DNA of 64,000 nt from Ruegeria sp. Ofav3-42 (GTDB lineage Bacteria > Pseudomonadota > Alphaproteobacteria > Rhodobacterales > Rhodobacteraceae). The stretch spans positions 1 through 64,000 of the forward strand of contig NZ_JAKRGB010000020.1 of assembly GCF_022347725.1 (NCBI RefSeq), given 5' to 3'. Below the pieces are notes generated by a model. That model made no database searches, was not told where the DNA came from, and saw nothing but the letters and a program-made list of their open reading frames with translations. The position numbers and the translations under genes are program-made. Below, in pieces: positions 42,822-52,310 of this stretch (its first letter is position 1; the number at the start of each line of letters is the position of its first letter).

Positions 42822-43529
42822 TCAAATCGAGAGATCAAAGAACCGTTTAGCGTGTAAAAAGGCAGTTTTTTTGGTTTCGGCAACCGCGTGGGCTTCGTCA
42901 TCGTGGCCCCATTGTTCGATTTGCCAATCCTCATCTAATCTTGAGATTTTCCAGATTTCACCCGCATCTCTCCAATTCAAGCCAGCTGCAAAGCCCAGAA
43001 CCAAAGAGCCGGACAGGCTGACGAGATCGTGGAATGCGGCAAGCTGAAAGTCATTGAAATCATGAACGCGCCGTCGGAGCGTATCCAGTGCGGATGTGGA
43101 CTGCGGCTGATGCAGCACGCCAGCTACGGGAACAAGGCGCGCTGCAAGCGTTTCCGCAGCCCAATCCAAGGCCGGGTCCCATTGGACTGCCTGCCGCTCT
43201 TGCAACTCGTGCGGGTGGGTCGCCCTGTAACACAGCAGGTCCGAATCGCCGTAATCGGCCAGCATATCTGCAACCTCGGCGTGCTGGTGGCGCACCTTGT
43301 CGATGGCCGCATTGGCAGACCGGGTGAACGGCATCTGGGCCGGGTCGACCTCTTTTTCCTGCGCGTCCCACTCTGCCGCGACCTCTTCGGCCATCGCACG
43401 TGTCGGCAAAATCAACCCGGCTTTGGCCGGTGTCTTCACCCTGCGACCATCCAGTTCGACTGTGTACCCGTCGTCCGCTTCAACAACCGCGCTTGCAGTC
43501 CAAAATCGTTTAGGCTTCCAGTCGCTCAT
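42822..43529 (-). CDS. ATP12-family chaperone
   Basis: A 235-residue protein matching alphaproteobacterial relatives of the mitochondrial F1-ATPase assembly factor ATP12: 'GYTVELDGRRVKTPAKAGLI', 'EWDAQEKEVDPAQMPFTR', 'DSDLLCYRA' and a C-terminal helical part with 'FQLAAFHDLVSLSGSLVLGF'. It probably aids assembly of the F1 alpha subunit. It follows the HAD gene after 4 bp. Confidence 0.92.
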   Translation of the reverse strand: MSDWKPKRFWTASAVVEADDGYTVELDGRRVKTPAKAGLILPTRAMAEEVAAEWDAQEKEVDPAQMPFTRSANAAIDKVRHQHAEVADMLADYGDSDLLCYRATHPHELQERQAVQWDPALDWAAETLAARLVPVAGVLHQPQSTSALDTLRRRVHDFNDFQLAAFHDLVSLSGSLVLGFAAGLNWRDAGEIWKISRLDEDWQIEQWGHDDEAHAVAETKKTAFLHAKRFFDLSI

Positions 43530-43533
43530 GTCT

Positions 43534-44205
43534 TCAGGTCCAGATGTCAGTCAGCGCTCGTGGCAGCTGATCAAAAGTCTCAATAATACAGGTTGCGCCA
43601 TCCAGGGCGGATCGGTCGTGGTAACCCCATGACACGCCAATGCTTGCGACCCCAGCGGCTTTGGCCATTTCCATGTCAAACCGGGTATCGCCGATCATTA
43701 CCGTGTCTGCCGCTTCAATTCCGGTCTCGGCGCGCGCCGTGTCGATCATAGACGGGTGCGGCTTGGAAGGATGGTGATCCGCGACCTGTCGGGTTACGAA
43801 ATAGCGCTCCAGAGCATGCCCCTCGATCAGGGCATCCAGCCCGCGCTGAGATTTCCCGGTCGCCACGCCCAGCAGAACTTCGGGGATCGCGTGCAGGGTT
43901 TCGATGGCCTCGCGGGCTCCGGGATAAAGCGGCGAACTCGCGACACCTTGGTCAAGACGATGCGCGTGGTAGGCCTGTTTGTAACCTTCGACAAGGCGCT
44001 GCTGGACAGCGCCGGACAGCTCGGGCGCCAATTGCGCCATCGCGTTGGGAAGAGAAAGGCCGACGATGGACAGAATCGCCTGACGGCTGGGAACCGGCAG
44101 GGACAAAGCCTCGAAACTAGCGGCCATGGCGGCAACGATGCTGCCCTGGCTGTCGACCAGAGTTCCGTCGACGTCAAACAACACAAGACGCAACGGTGCG
44201 CTCAT
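43534..44205 (-). CDS. HAD-family phosphatase (Gph-like)
   Basis: A 223-residue HAD hydrolase with motif I 'VLFDVDGTLVDS', motif II in 'GVATGKSQRG', the Lys in 'HHPSKPHPSM' and motif IV 'MIGDTRFDMEMAKAAG'. It resembles phosphoglycolate phosphatases, but the substrate cannot be fixed from sequence. Its start overlaps the stop of the pseudouridine synthase gene by four bases. Confidence 0.88.
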   Translation of the reverse strand: MSAPLRLVLFDVDGTLVDSQGSIVAAMAASFEALSLPVPSRQAILSIVGLSLPNAMAQLAPELSGAVQQRLVEGYKQAYHAHRLDQGVASSPLYPGAREAIETLHAIPEVLLGVATGKSQRGLDALIEGHALERYFVTRQVADHHPSKPHPSMIDTARAETGIEAADTVMIGDTRFDMEMAKAAGVASIGVSWGYHDRSALDGATCIIETFDQLPRALTDIWT

Positions 44206-45245
44206 TGCAATTCCTCAAACGGGTCGTCTGCGGCCAGATCTTCGGTCCAGCCGAACGTGTCCCAGCTGTGCTTCATGTGCTCGGGCAAAGGTGCTATAAC
44301 AGTTATGGTCTTACGCGTCACAGGGTGCTGGAACGAGGCTTGCCGCGCGTGCAGGTGCAGCTTCTTGCTGATGACCCCACCCAGTTGCGCGCCCCAGCCG
44401 TCGCCAAGGTTTTCCTGCCCCGAACCGCCATATTTTCCGTCACCGATGATCGGATGCCCGATCGCCGCCATATGCGCCCGCAGCTGGTGGGTGCGGCCGG
44501 TGATCGGCTCCATCGCCACCCATGAGGCGCGTCCGGCCACCCTGTACAACGTCGCATAAAGCGTATGCGCCCGTTTGGCGCCCGGCGTGTCGTCAATTTC
44601 GTTCAGGTGCACGGCGACCATCTTTTCACCCTCACCATGCTTGCCATGACCCGGAGCCTTGACCAGCCCGGTCTTGATCTCACCCAGATAGGGGGTCGGC
44701 ACACCAGCAACCAAAGCCCAGTAAATCTTGCGCGTGTCGCGGTGGCGGAACGCGGCTGTCAGGCCTTTGGCAGCCTCACGGGTCCGGGCCATCAGAAGAA
44801 CGCCCGAGGTGTCCTTGTCCAGCCGGTGCACAAGGCGCGGGTTTTCGTCGCAACCGAACCGCAGCGCCTCAGACAGGCTGTCCACGTGACGGGTCTGACC
44901 GCTGCCGCCTTGGACAGGCAGGCCATGCGGTTTGTTCAGCGCCAGCACATGATCGTCGCGATAGATCACGCAAGACTGGATCATCTTGGCATCGGCGTCC
45001 GAGATGCTCCGCTTGACTTCAGCAGGCTTGTGGTCAGCATCCGGCAGGGGTGGTACCCGCACAACCTGACCGGCTTCAAGCCGGGTCGAGGCTTTGACCC
45101 GCCCGCCTTCGACGCGCAGCTCACCCTTTCGGCACATCTTTTCGATCCGACCCTGGCTGACATGCGGGAAAAGACGGCGCAGCCAGCGATCCAGCCGCTG
45201 GTCGCCGTCACCTTCTGCCACGGTGATCATCTGTACGCCGCTCAT
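44202..45245 (-). CDS. rluC: RluC/RluD-type 23S rRNA pseudouridine synthase
   Basis: A 347-residue enzyme. An N-terminal S4 RNA-binding domain ('DQRLDRWLRRLFPHVSQGRI') precedes the catalytic domain with 'HRLDKDTSGVLLMARTREAA', holding the catalytic Asp, and 'PITGRTHQLRAHMAAIGHPI'. It modifies uridines in 23S rRNA. RluC is favoured by length and S4 presence, but RluD cannot be excluded. Confidence 0.88.
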   Translation of the reverse strand: MSGVQMITVAEGDGDQRLDRWLRRLFPHVSQGRIEKMCRKGELRVEGGRVKASTRLEAGQVVRVPPLPDADHKPAEVKRSISDADAKMIQSCVIYRDDHVLALNKPHGLPVQGGSGQTRHVDSLSEALRFGCDENPRLVHRLDKDTSGVLLMARTREAAKGLTAAFRHRDTRKIYWALVAGVPTPYLGEIKTGLVKAPGHGKHGEGEKMVAVHLNEIDDTPGAKRAHTLYATLYRVAGRASWVAMEPITGRTHQLRAHMAAIGHPIIGDGKYGGSGQENLGDGWGAQLGGVISKKLHLHARQASFQHPVTRKTITVIAPLPEHMKHSWDTFGWTEDLAADDPFEELQ

Positions 45246-45352
45246 GCCGATATCCCCTGCGTCGCGCGGATTATCCGCCCGGTCAACCCGTCTGTAAGTG
45301 TCCTAGAAAACATGCGCGTCTGTGGCGTGCAAAGGACCAAGAGTCAAGCCGG

Positions 45353-46159
45353 TCAGATGTTCGAAAAATCCCCGTGCCGTCCCGCACCGTCGCGGAAACG
45401 CCCCGCCCCAGCCGTGCCTTCGCGCCGGATCGCCTCTAACCCGTTGGCCCATTCGACCTTCAGCGCCTCACGCACCGGCATTCCACGCGTCTCGATGATC
45501 GAGCGGCGGTCAGCGCGCACGGCCTCTTGTGGAAAACGCGCGATCTCATGGGCCATGGCTTCGGCCGCGGCACGTGCATCGCCATGCGGGACGATCTTCT
45601 CGGCCAACCCGATCCGATAGCATTCCTCGGCTTCTACCTTGCGGCCGGTCATGGCAATCTCCAACGCTTTGCCCTGCCCCACCAAACGCGGCAGACGCAC
45701 AGTCCCTCCGTCCATCAGGGTCACACCCCAACGGCGGCAATAGACACCCTGATAGGCGGTCTCGGCCATTACCCGGATGTCACACCAGAGAGCCAGTTCC
45801 ATTCCACCTGCCACCGCTGCACCTTCAATCGCCCCGATCACCGGTTTGGACAGTTCCAGACGCGATGGCCCCATCGGACCGAGTGTCGACGGCGCAGAGC
45901 CAATCGGGAATGCGTGTTTTTCATAGTATGGCTCGCCCAATTCCGGGTCAGACAGGGTTGCGGCCATCTTCAGGTCCCAGCCGGCGCAGAAGTTGCCACC
46001 CTTGCCCCAGAATACGGCCACCTTTGCAGGGCTCTGCTCGAACTCCAAAAACGCAGCAACCAACGCTTCGGCGTGGTCACCATCGACGGCGTTACGCGCA
46101 TCCGGCCTGTCGTGAACGATGGTCCAGACGTCATCCGTCTTGTCGATCGATACGGTCAT
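45353..46159 (-). CDS. Enoyl-CoA hydratase/isomerase family protein
   Basis: A 268-residue crotonase. Oxyanion-hole segments 'NFCAGWDLKMAAT' and 'IEGAAVAGGMELALWCDIRV' are clear, and 'VTLMDGGTVRLPRLVGQGKA' follows. The usual second Glu position is not obvious, so hydratase, isomerase or other crotonase chemistry is open. ATG 46159 follows GGGAGGC; the upstream extension is unlikely. Confidence 0.88.
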   Translation of the reverse strand: MTVSIDKTDDVWTIVHDRPDARNAVDGDHAEALVAAFLEFEQSPAKVAVFWGKGGNFCAGWDLKMAATLSDPELGEPYYEKHAFPIGSAPSTLGPMGPSRLELSKPVIGAIEGAAVAGGMELALWCDIRVMAETAYQGVYCRRWGVTLMDGGTVRLPRLVGQGKALEIAMTGRKVEAEECYRIGLAEKIVPHGDARAAAEAMAHEIARFPQEAVRADRRSIIETRGMPVREALKVEWANGLEAIRREGTAGAGRFRDGAGRHGDFSNI

Positions 46160-46235
46160 GAGTTGCCTCCCTCGAATCTCGTGACCCAAGGGAAACCCGT
46201 TTTGCTCGTTCTGTCGCGTGTGACGCAGCGACGTC

Positions 46236-47546
46236 CTACCCGTTCCGCTGGGCCCGCAGTTTGGAGAAGTAGTCCAGGCGCTTCTTCAACTCACGTTCGA
46301 AGCCGCGTTCCACGGGTTGATACAGAACCGGTCGTTTCATACCATCGGGGAAGTAATTCTGACCGGAAAACCCGTCTTCGGCATCGTGGTCATACGCGTA
46401 GCCTGCACCATAGCCCTGATCCTTCATCAGCGATGTCGGAGCATTCAGGATATGCTTCGGCGGAGGTTCGCTGCCCGACTGTTTGGCCAATCGCATGGCA
46501 GCTTTGTAGCCGACATAAGCGCCGTTCGATTTGGGGGCCAGGGCAAGATAGACTAAGGCCTGCGCAATGGCCAATTCACCTTCGGGGCTACCCAGCCGCT
46601 CGTAGGTTTCCCACGCATGCAGGCAAATCGTCTGAGCCTGCGGATCGGCCAGTCCGATATCTTCCACAGCCATCCGAGTGATCCGCCGCGCCAGATACCG
46701 CGGGTCCTCGCCACCGGTCAGCATCCGTGCAAACCAATATAGCGCCGCGTCTGGATCAGACCCGCGTACGGACTTATGCAGCGCCGAGATCAGATTGTAA
46801 TGTTCGTCCCCGGACTTGTCGTACTTCGCCGCGCGCCGCATTAGCCTTGTGGAAAGAGCATCAGGGTCCAAAGGCGCATCCACAGACCACGCCGTGACCT
46901 GTTCGATCAGGTTCAAAAGCGCGCGCCCGTCGCCATCCGCCATCTCTTGCAAGGCCTCGCGGGCCGCCCCCGTCAGCGGCAATGCGCGATCCAGCTCTTT
47001 CTCAGCGCGTTGCGTCAGACGCTCCAGATCGGCAAGGCTGAGGCGTTCCAGAACCAAAACCTGAGCCCGGCTGAGCACAGCGGCGTTCAGTTCGAACGAT
47101 GGGTTCTCAGTCGTCGCCCCGACCAACAGAATGGTTCCGTCTTCCATATGCGGCAGAAATCCGTCCTGCTGCGCCTTGTTGAAACGGTGGATCTCATCCA
47201 CGAACAACAGCGTCCCCTGTCCGTTCTGACGCCGTATCTTGGCGGCCTCGAATACTTTCTTCAAGTCCGGGACGCCCGTGAATATCGCGCTGATCTGCAC
47301 GAAATGCAGGTCGGTTTCCTGCGCCAGAAGACGCGCGATGGTGGTCTTTCCGACACCCGGAGGACCCCAGAACACCAAACTGGACAGGCTACCAGAGGCC
47401 AGCATGACCCCCAGAGGCGCGTCCGGGCCAAGAACCTGTTCCTGCCCGATAACCTCGGCCAGCGACTTTGGCCGTAGCCTGTCGGCCAACGGACGATGCG
47501 GTGTCGCAGCGGGCTCGGTGGCCTCGGTGTCGAACAGGTCGCTCAT
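46236..47546 (-). CDS. rarA: Replication-associated recombination ATPase RarA
   Basis: A 436-residue AAA+ ATPase. 'RPLADRLRPKSLAEVIGQ' opens the protein, then Walker A 'GPPGVGKTTIARLLA', Walker B 'LLFVDEIHRFNKAQQD' and sensor 1 'LVGATTENPSFELN'. The C-terminal MgsA domain includes 'YLARRITRMAVEDIGLADP' and the family ending 'YFPDGM'. It acts at stalled replication forks. ATG 47546 lies 4 bp after the DegQ-type gene. Confidence 0.95.
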   Translation of the reverse strand: MSDLFDTEATEPAATPHRPLADRLRPKSLAEVIGQEQVLGPDAPLGVMLASGSLSSLVFWGPPGVGKTTIARLLAQETDLHFVQISAIFTGVPDLKKVFEAAKIRRQNGQGTLLFVDEIHRFNKAQQDGFLPHMEDGTILLVGATTENPSFELNAAVLSRAQVLVLERLSLADLERLTQRAEKELDRALPLTGAAREALQEMADGDGRALLNLIEQVTAWSVDAPLDPDALSTRLMRRAAKYDKSGDEHYNLISALHKSVRGSDPDAALYWFARMLTGGEDPRYLARRITRMAVEDIGLADPQAQTICLHAWETYERLGSPEGELAIAQALVYLALAPKSNGAYVGYKAAMRLAKQSGSEPPPKHILNAPTSLMKDQGYGAGYAYDHDAEDGFSGQNYFPDGMKRPVLYQPVERGFERELKKRLDYFSKLRAQRNG

Positions 47547-47550
47547 GAGG

Positions 47551-48936
47551 TTACAACCGGAACCGCAAAGACACGGGCTGTCCGCGCCGCACCACGTCAA
47601 GGTTCAGCCTGCGCCCCGGATCCGTCAACGCATCCACGACGTCTTGGGGGTGCTCAATATCCGCTCCGTTGATGCTGACGACCGCATCACCTGCACGCAG
47701 GCCCGAGCGACCACCATACCGACCCGCATCAACCACGACGACACCGGTTTGCGACAACAACAGCCCCATCCGGGTGATCACCGCAGGATTCACGCGGGAC
47801 ACCTTCAAACCGGGCATCACGGTGTTTTCATCCAATATGGTTTCGTCTGCTGGCGGTGTTTCCGGCGCTCGGATCAAATCAACTTCGACTTCAGCGCTAT
47901 CCTCGCCTCGCAACCGGGTCAGGAACGAAGTCCCCCCTACACCAGAAACAGACATGCGGAACTTCATCTCGGCAGGCGAGTTCACCTCGTCGCCATCCAC
48001 ATGCGTCACCACATCGCCCACGCGCAGACCGGCCTCGGCCAGCGGGCTCAGACTGTGCAAGTCGGAAATGACAACGCCCATCGGGATTACCAACCCAAGG
48101 GATTCCGCGATGTCAGCGCTCATATGCTGTCCGGCAACCCCGGCCCACGGAGCGACGAAACTGTCATTTCCGGCCTGCGCCTGACGCAGAAATTCAGCGA
48201 CCAAATTGGCCGGGATCGCAAACCCAATGCCATTGGAACCACCCGAACGCGTCAGGATCGAAGTGTTGATCCCGATCAGGTCGCCATTCACATCGATCAG
48301 TGCGCCACCCGAATTACCCGGGTTGATCGCAGCATCAGTCTGAATGAAATACCCACGCGCATTGCCCGTGGCCGTTCCTGTCCGTGCCAGCCCGGAAATG
48401 ATACCCGACGATACGGTCTGGCCCACCCCAAACGGGTTTCCGATGGCAAGCGCCAGCTCACCGACCTCGACCTGATCGGAATCGCGGAAGTTTAGGTGTG
48501 GCAGGTCTTCGGCCTCTTCCAGACGCAGGATGGCAATGTCGCTTTCCTTGTCGCCCAGAACAACCTGCGCCGAATATTCACGCCGGTCCGTTGTCACCAC
48601 GCGGATTTCCGTGGCCGTTCCCACAACGTGATAGTTTGACACCACGTAGCCGTCGCCAGATAGAATAACACCAGACCCCAGCGAGTTCTGAACCCGCGGG
48701 CGCGGTTCGGAAAATCCTCTGCCAAAGAAGTCTTCAAAAAACGGGTCCGAGAAGAAGGGATTGGATCTCCCCTGCCGCACGATCTTGGCATAGATGTTGA
48801 CGACAGCCGGGGAGGCTTGCTTTACCACGGGGGCAAATCCCAGGCTGATTTCGGCCTGTGATGTCGGCACTTTCGTTTCGGCATTTGCTGACACGGCAAA
48901 CGTCGCCAACATCAGGGAACAGAGAATTTTGCGCAT
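47551..48936 (-). CDS. DegQ/DegP-type periplasmic serine protease
   Basis: A 461-residue secreted protease. Signal peptide 'RKILCSLMLATFAVSANA', then a trypsin-like domain with the triad His in 'SNYHVV', Asp in 'KESDIAILRL' and Ser in 'NPGNSGGALID', then two PDZ domains ('LAEAGLRVGDVVTHVDG' and 'SGLRAGDAVVSINGADI'). It probably degrades misfolded envelope proteins. ATG 48936 gives a clean signal peptide. Confidence 0.93.
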   Translation of the reverse strand: MRKILCSLMLATFAVSANAETKVPTSQAEISLGFAPVVKQASPAVVNIYAKIVRQGRSNPFFSDPFFEDFFGRGFSEPRPRVQNSLGSGVILSGDGYVVSNYHVVGTATEIRVVTTDRREYSAQVVLGDKESDIAILRLEEAEDLPHLNFRDSDQVEVGELALAIGNPFGVGQTVSSGIISGLARTGTATGNARGYFIQTDAAINPGNSGGALIDVNGDLIGINTSILTRSGGSNGIGFAIPANLVAEFLRQAQAGNDSFVAPWAGVAGQHMSADIAESLGLVIPMGVVISDLHSLSPLAEAGLRVGDVVTHVDGDEVNSPAEMKFRMSVSGVGGTSFLTRLRGEDSAEVEVDLIRAPETPPADETILDENTVMPGLKVSRVNPAVITRMGLLLSQTGVVVVDAGRYGGRSGLRAGDAVVSINGADIEHPQDVVDALTDPGRRLNLDVVRRGQPVSLRFRL

Positions 48937-49017
48937 GATCCATCCGTCGATTATTCGCCCATCGGATATGCGTCTACACGGGCAGTAATGCAAGCATCAG
49001 CTCGGTGCGTTGGGCCG

Positions 49018-50076
49018 TCAATCCAAAGGGGCGTGTAGGCGCGTGCCTTCCGTGATGATCCCACCGCGTTGTCCCACCTCAATTGTTCCGTACCGTTGCC
49101 TGAATACTGCGGGCAACTCACGATCTCCCTCGGGTGAAAGCCAAAGCCGCAGCAGATGCCGCCGCTCAGCCGGATCCGGCCAGTCGACGAAGCCGGTCCG
49201 GTCATGCAATTGCGAGTGGTTGTATACGAATTGCATATCCCCCGGTTTTAGCCGCATGGAAAGGCAGAGGTCGGGATCATTCGCCAGCGCATCAAAGCGA
49301 TCCAGCGCCTCAACGTGATCCGATGTAAGCCGCATCGCGTCCGGAAATCGTTGCGCGCTATCGATATATTGCCTTTGGTAAAACACCGTCAGTTTGCCAT
49401 CATGCCAGGAAAACGGCGGGATCGTCATATAGGGTTCCATACCGTCGGGCACTTCCCCTCTTCGGTCTGTCGCAATAGGGTCAAACAAGAGCTCCAGCAA
49501 TTCCGGGCATTCGGACCGCATCCGATTATAAATTGTCTCAGCACTCACCAGCAGCGAATCCCCTCCTTCTTTGGCCTCGCGCAGGCATAGCAAGCCGACG
49601 ATGTCGGCGCTGTCGGTGTGAAAGGTCTGACGCTCGTGGGTCTGATAAATCCGGGTATTCGGATCGTTTGCATTCGCACCTATATCGCGGACGTGCCCCA
49701 GAATATGTCCCTGCGCGTTCTGCGAACGGGCCGAACCCAAATGGGCACCAACGCCACAGAAAATCACAGCTGCCATCTGTTGCGAGTAATCCTGCACCGG
49801 AAGGCCACGGATCACTTCGAAGCCGATCCCATTGATCAGTTTCTCTCGCAGCATCGCCAGATGCCGGTCAAATCGTTGCAGGGGGAAAGCGGCCTTTGTG
49901 ATCTCACCGATATCCTTTCCCAGGTTCAGGTAATGGCGGGCGGCTTGCTCAAGGTCTTCAACGTCGTCCTCAGTCAGATCAATGATCCATTCACTCTGGC
50001 GTGTGCGCATGTCCTGACCTGTCCAGACAGACGGTCCTATAAGTTCGTTTGGTATTTCAGTTGGGATTGCCATCAT
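49018..50076 (-). CDS. TauD/TfdA-family Fe(II)/2OG dioxygenase
   Basis: A 352-residue oxygenase. The iron-binding HxD lies in 'TFHTDSADIVGLL' and the distal His in 'YNHSQLHDRTGF' or 'RRHLLRLWLS', with an Arg for 2-oxoglutarate near the latter. 'GFEVIRGLPV' in the N-terminal half is typical of the TauD superfamily. The substrate is unknown. GGAGGACGG precedes two tandem ATG codons. Confidence 0.87.
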   Translation of the reverse strand: MMAIPTEIPNELIGPSVWTGQDMRTRQSEWIIDLTEDDVEDLEQAARHYLNLGKDIGEITKAAFPLQRFDRHLAMLREKLINGIGFEVIRGLPVQDYSQQMAAVIFCGVGAHLGSARSQNAQGHILGHVRDIGANANDPNTRIYQTHERQTFHTDSADIVGLLCLREAKEGGDSLLVSAETIYNRMRSECPELLELLFDPIATDRRGEVPDGMEPYMTIPPFSWHDGKLTVFYQRQYIDSAQRFPDAMRLTSDHVEALDRFDALANDPDLCLSMRLKPGDMQFVYNHSQLHDRTGFVDWPDPAERRHLLRLWLSPEGDRELPAVFRQRYGTIEVGQRGGIITEGTRLHAPLD

Positions 50077-50174
50077 CCGTCCTCCACGCTCACCTTACAG
50101 CATGATCTGCGAAGTTCAGGATTTCATCAACGGACACCGCCGCAGATGCCTTGATTGCAACCTTAAGGGGCAAG

Positions 50175-50210
50175 AAAAGAAAAAACCCCCGCGTCCGGGA
50201 CGCAGGGGTT
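50175..50210 (-). terminator. Terminator of the ribosomal/rpoA block
   Basis: On the minus strand, an 11-bp stem (ACCCC-GCGTC / GACGC-GGGGT with small bulges) is followed by TTTTTTCTTTTCTT. It lies just past rplQ, the last gene, and is the strongest terminator in the window. Confidence 0.87.
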
Positions 50211-50232
50211 CAGGTCAGAAAGCAGGGCTTTC

Positions 50233-50655
50233 TTATTCTTCGTCAGCAGCCTCTTCGGCGGCAACGCGGGCTTTGTCAGCCGCGCCTTTGGCGTCAACGT
50301 CACGATCAACGAATTCGATGATCGCCATAGGCGCCATGTCGCCATAGCGGAAGCCAGCTTTCAGGATGCGGACATAACCGCCCTGACGCTCGGCGTAGCG
50401 GGGGCCCAGAACTTCGAACAGCTTTGCGACGTCTTTGTCTTCTTTTAGCTGTGCTGCGGCCTGACGACGGGCGTGCAGGTCGCCGCGCTTGCCCAAAGTG
50501 ACCAGCTTTTCGATGATCGGGCGCAGTTCCTTTGCCTTGGGCAGAGTTGTTTTGATTTGCTCATGCTCGATGAGCGAGCCAGCCATGTTCGCAAACAGCG
50601 CCTTGCGGTGCTCATGAGTACGGTTCAGGCGGCGGTAACCACGTGCGTGACGCAT
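50233..50655 (-). CDS. rplQ: 50S ribosomal protein L17
   Basis: A 140-residue protein opening 'MRHARGYRRLNRTHEHRKAL', followed by 'MAGSLIEHEQIKTTLPKAKE' and 'VRILKAGFRYGDMAPMAIIE', all classical L17. The C-terminus is an Ala/Glu-rich tail. It follows rpoA as in most bacteria, separated by 118 bp. Confidence 0.97.
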   Translation of the reverse strand: MRHARGYRRLNRTHEHRKALFANMAGSLIEHEQIKTTLPKAKELRPIIEKLVTLGKRGDLHARRQAAAQLKEDKDVAKLFEVLGPRYAERQGGYVRILKAGFRYGDMAPMAIIEFVDRDVDAKGAADKARVAAEEAADEE

Positions 50656-50773
50656 TTTCTAGTTCCTTCTTTCGCGTTTTGCTTTGTCTGGCCGGCGATG
50701 CGTGTCGCCGGCTCTCCTTGGGGCGGAAGTGCCCATTTGGTCCCCGGCAGCCCGGGCATTGGGGAAGACGCGC

Positions 50774-51790
50774 TTAGAACGCGTCTTCGAATTTCTTCGC
50801 CAGATCTTCGATGTTGTCGGGCGGCCAGTCCTCGACATCCATGCCGAGGTGCAGACCCATGCCAGACAGCACTTCTTTGATCTCATTCAGCGACTTGCGG
50901 CCGAAGTTCGGGGTGCGCAGCATCTCGGCTTCGGTCTTCTGGATCAGGTCGCCGATATAGACGATGTTGTCGTTCTTCAGGCAGTTTGCCGAACGGACCG
51001 ACAGTTCCAGCTCGTCCACTTTCTTCAACAGCAGCGGGTTGAACTCCAGACCATCGTCCTCGTCCTGGCGGCCAGCCGATTCCGGCTCGTCGAAGTTGAC
51101 GAAGATCGACAGCTGGTCCTGCAGGATACGAGCGGCAAAGGCCAGCGCATCTTCCGGCGTGATCGAGCCATCGGTTTCGATCTTCAGGGTCAGCTTGTCA
51201 TAGTCCAGAACCTGACCTTCACGGGTCGGCTGAACGTCATAGGCAACCTTTTTGACCGGCGAATAGATCGCATCGATCGGGATCAGGCCGATAGGCGCGT
51301 CTTCCGGCTTGTTCTTCTCAGCCGAGACGTAGCCCTTGCCGGTGTTGACGGTCAGTTCCATGAACAAGTCGGCGCCATCGTCCAGGTGGCAGATGACGTG
51401 ATCGCGGTTCAGAACCTCGATGCCGGCGCTTTCGCTGATGTCACCGGCGGTAACAACTGCGGGGCCTTTGGCATTGATCGACAGGCGCTTGGGGCCTTCG
51501 ACTTCCATGCGCAGGGCGACCTGCTTGAGGTTCAGGATGATGTCGGTGACGTCTTCACGAACGCCTGCGACGCTCGAGAATTCGTGCAAAACGTTGTCGA
51601 TCTGAACACTGGTGATGGCCGCGCCTTGCAGCGAACTCATCAGAACGCGGCGCAGCGCGTTGCCCAGGGTCAGACCAAAGCCACGCTCCAGCGGTTCGGC
51701 AACCAGGGTCGCCTGACGTGCTGGATCGTTACCCGGCTTGCCTTCCAGCTGGGTCGGCTTGATCAATTCAGCCCAATTCTTATGGATCAT
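50774..51790 (-). CDS. rpoA: RNA polymerase subunit alpha
   Basis: A 338-residue alpha subunit. The N-terminal domain has 'LERGFGLTLGNALRRVLMSS' and 'EFSSVAGVREDVTDIILNLK'; the C-terminal domain has 'SVRSANCLKNDNIVYIGDLI' and 'RTPNFGRKSLNEIKEVL'. ATG 51790 follows GGAGGGATT. Length is normal for alphaproteobacteria. Confidence 0.97.
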   Translation of the reverse strand: MIHKNWAELIKPTQLEGKPGNDPARQATLVAEPLERGFGLTLGNALRRVLMSSLQGAAITSVQIDNVLHEFSSVAGVREDVTDIILNLKQVALRMEVEGPKRLSINAKGPAVVTAGDISESAGIEVLNRDHVICHLDDGADLFMELTVNTGKGYVSAEKNKPEDAPIGLIPIDAIYSPVKKVAYDVQPTREGQVLDYDKLTLKIETDGSITPEDALAFAARILQDQLSIFVNFDEPESAGRQDEDDGLEFNPLLLKKVDELELSVRSANCLKNDNIVYIGDLIQKTEAEMLRTPNFGRKSLNEIKEVLSGMGLHLGMDVEDWPPDNIEDLAKKFEDAF

Positions 51791-51905
51791 GTAATCCCTC
51801 CATTCCTGTCCGCGCCCCATGACCAACAAGGTGCAGACGCCCGAGGTTCAAAATGACGTGCTGGGGCCGTGCAAGAAACACAGCCCCAGCTCAATTCAAA
51901 TTCGC

Positions 51906-52295
51906 TTAGACGCGACGACGCTTCGGCGGACGGCAGCCGTTGTGAGCGATCGGTGTCACGTCGCGGATCGACGTGATGTTGAAGCCCACTGCAGCCAGCG
52001 CACGCAGAGCCGATTCACGACCCGAACCGGGGCCCTGAACTTCGACTTCCAGCGTCTTGACGCCATGTTCCTGCGCCTTTTTGCCTGCATCTTCTGCAGC
52101 CATCTGAGCGGCGTAGGGGGTCGATTTCCGCGATCCTTTGAAGCCCATGGTACCGGCAGACGACCACGAGATGGCGTTGCCCTGTACGTCCGAGATCAGG
52201 ATCTTGGTGTTGTTGAAGGTCGAATTCACATGGGCGACGCCCGATGCGATGTTCTTACGCTCTTTGCGCTTAACGCGAGTCTTGTCACGTGCCAT
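51906..52295 (-). CDS. rpsK: 30S ribosomal protein S11
   Basis: A 129-residue protein with 'GVAHVNSTFNNTKILISD', 'GFKGSRKSTPYAAQMAAED' and the ending 'DVTPIAHNGCRPPKRRRV', all diagnostic of S11. It lies 15 bp after rpsM and before rpoA. The usual rpsD gene is not between them, as is common in alphaproteobacteria. Confidence 0.97.
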   Translation of the reverse strand: MARDKTRVKRKERKNIASGVAHVNSTFNNTKILISDVQGNAISWSSAGTMGFKGSRKSTPYAAQMAAEDAGKKAQEHGVKTLEVEVQGPGSGRESALRALAAVGFNITSIRDVTPIAHNGCRPPKRRRV

Positions 52296-52310
52296 CAGTC
52301 AGACCCTCCC

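Noticed and set aside
41220..42857. 545-residue plus-strand open frame opposite bztA and bztB
   Set aside because: It is antisense to two clearly identified genes and has no recognisable domain; long antisense frames are common in GC-rich coding DNA.
47239..48495. 418-residue plus-strand open frame opposite the protease and rarA
   Set aside because: Overlaps two real genes on the other strand and shows no domain.
50684..51856. 390-residue plus-strand open frame opposite rpoA
   Set aside because: Antisense to rpoA and without any known motif; a by-product of codon bias.
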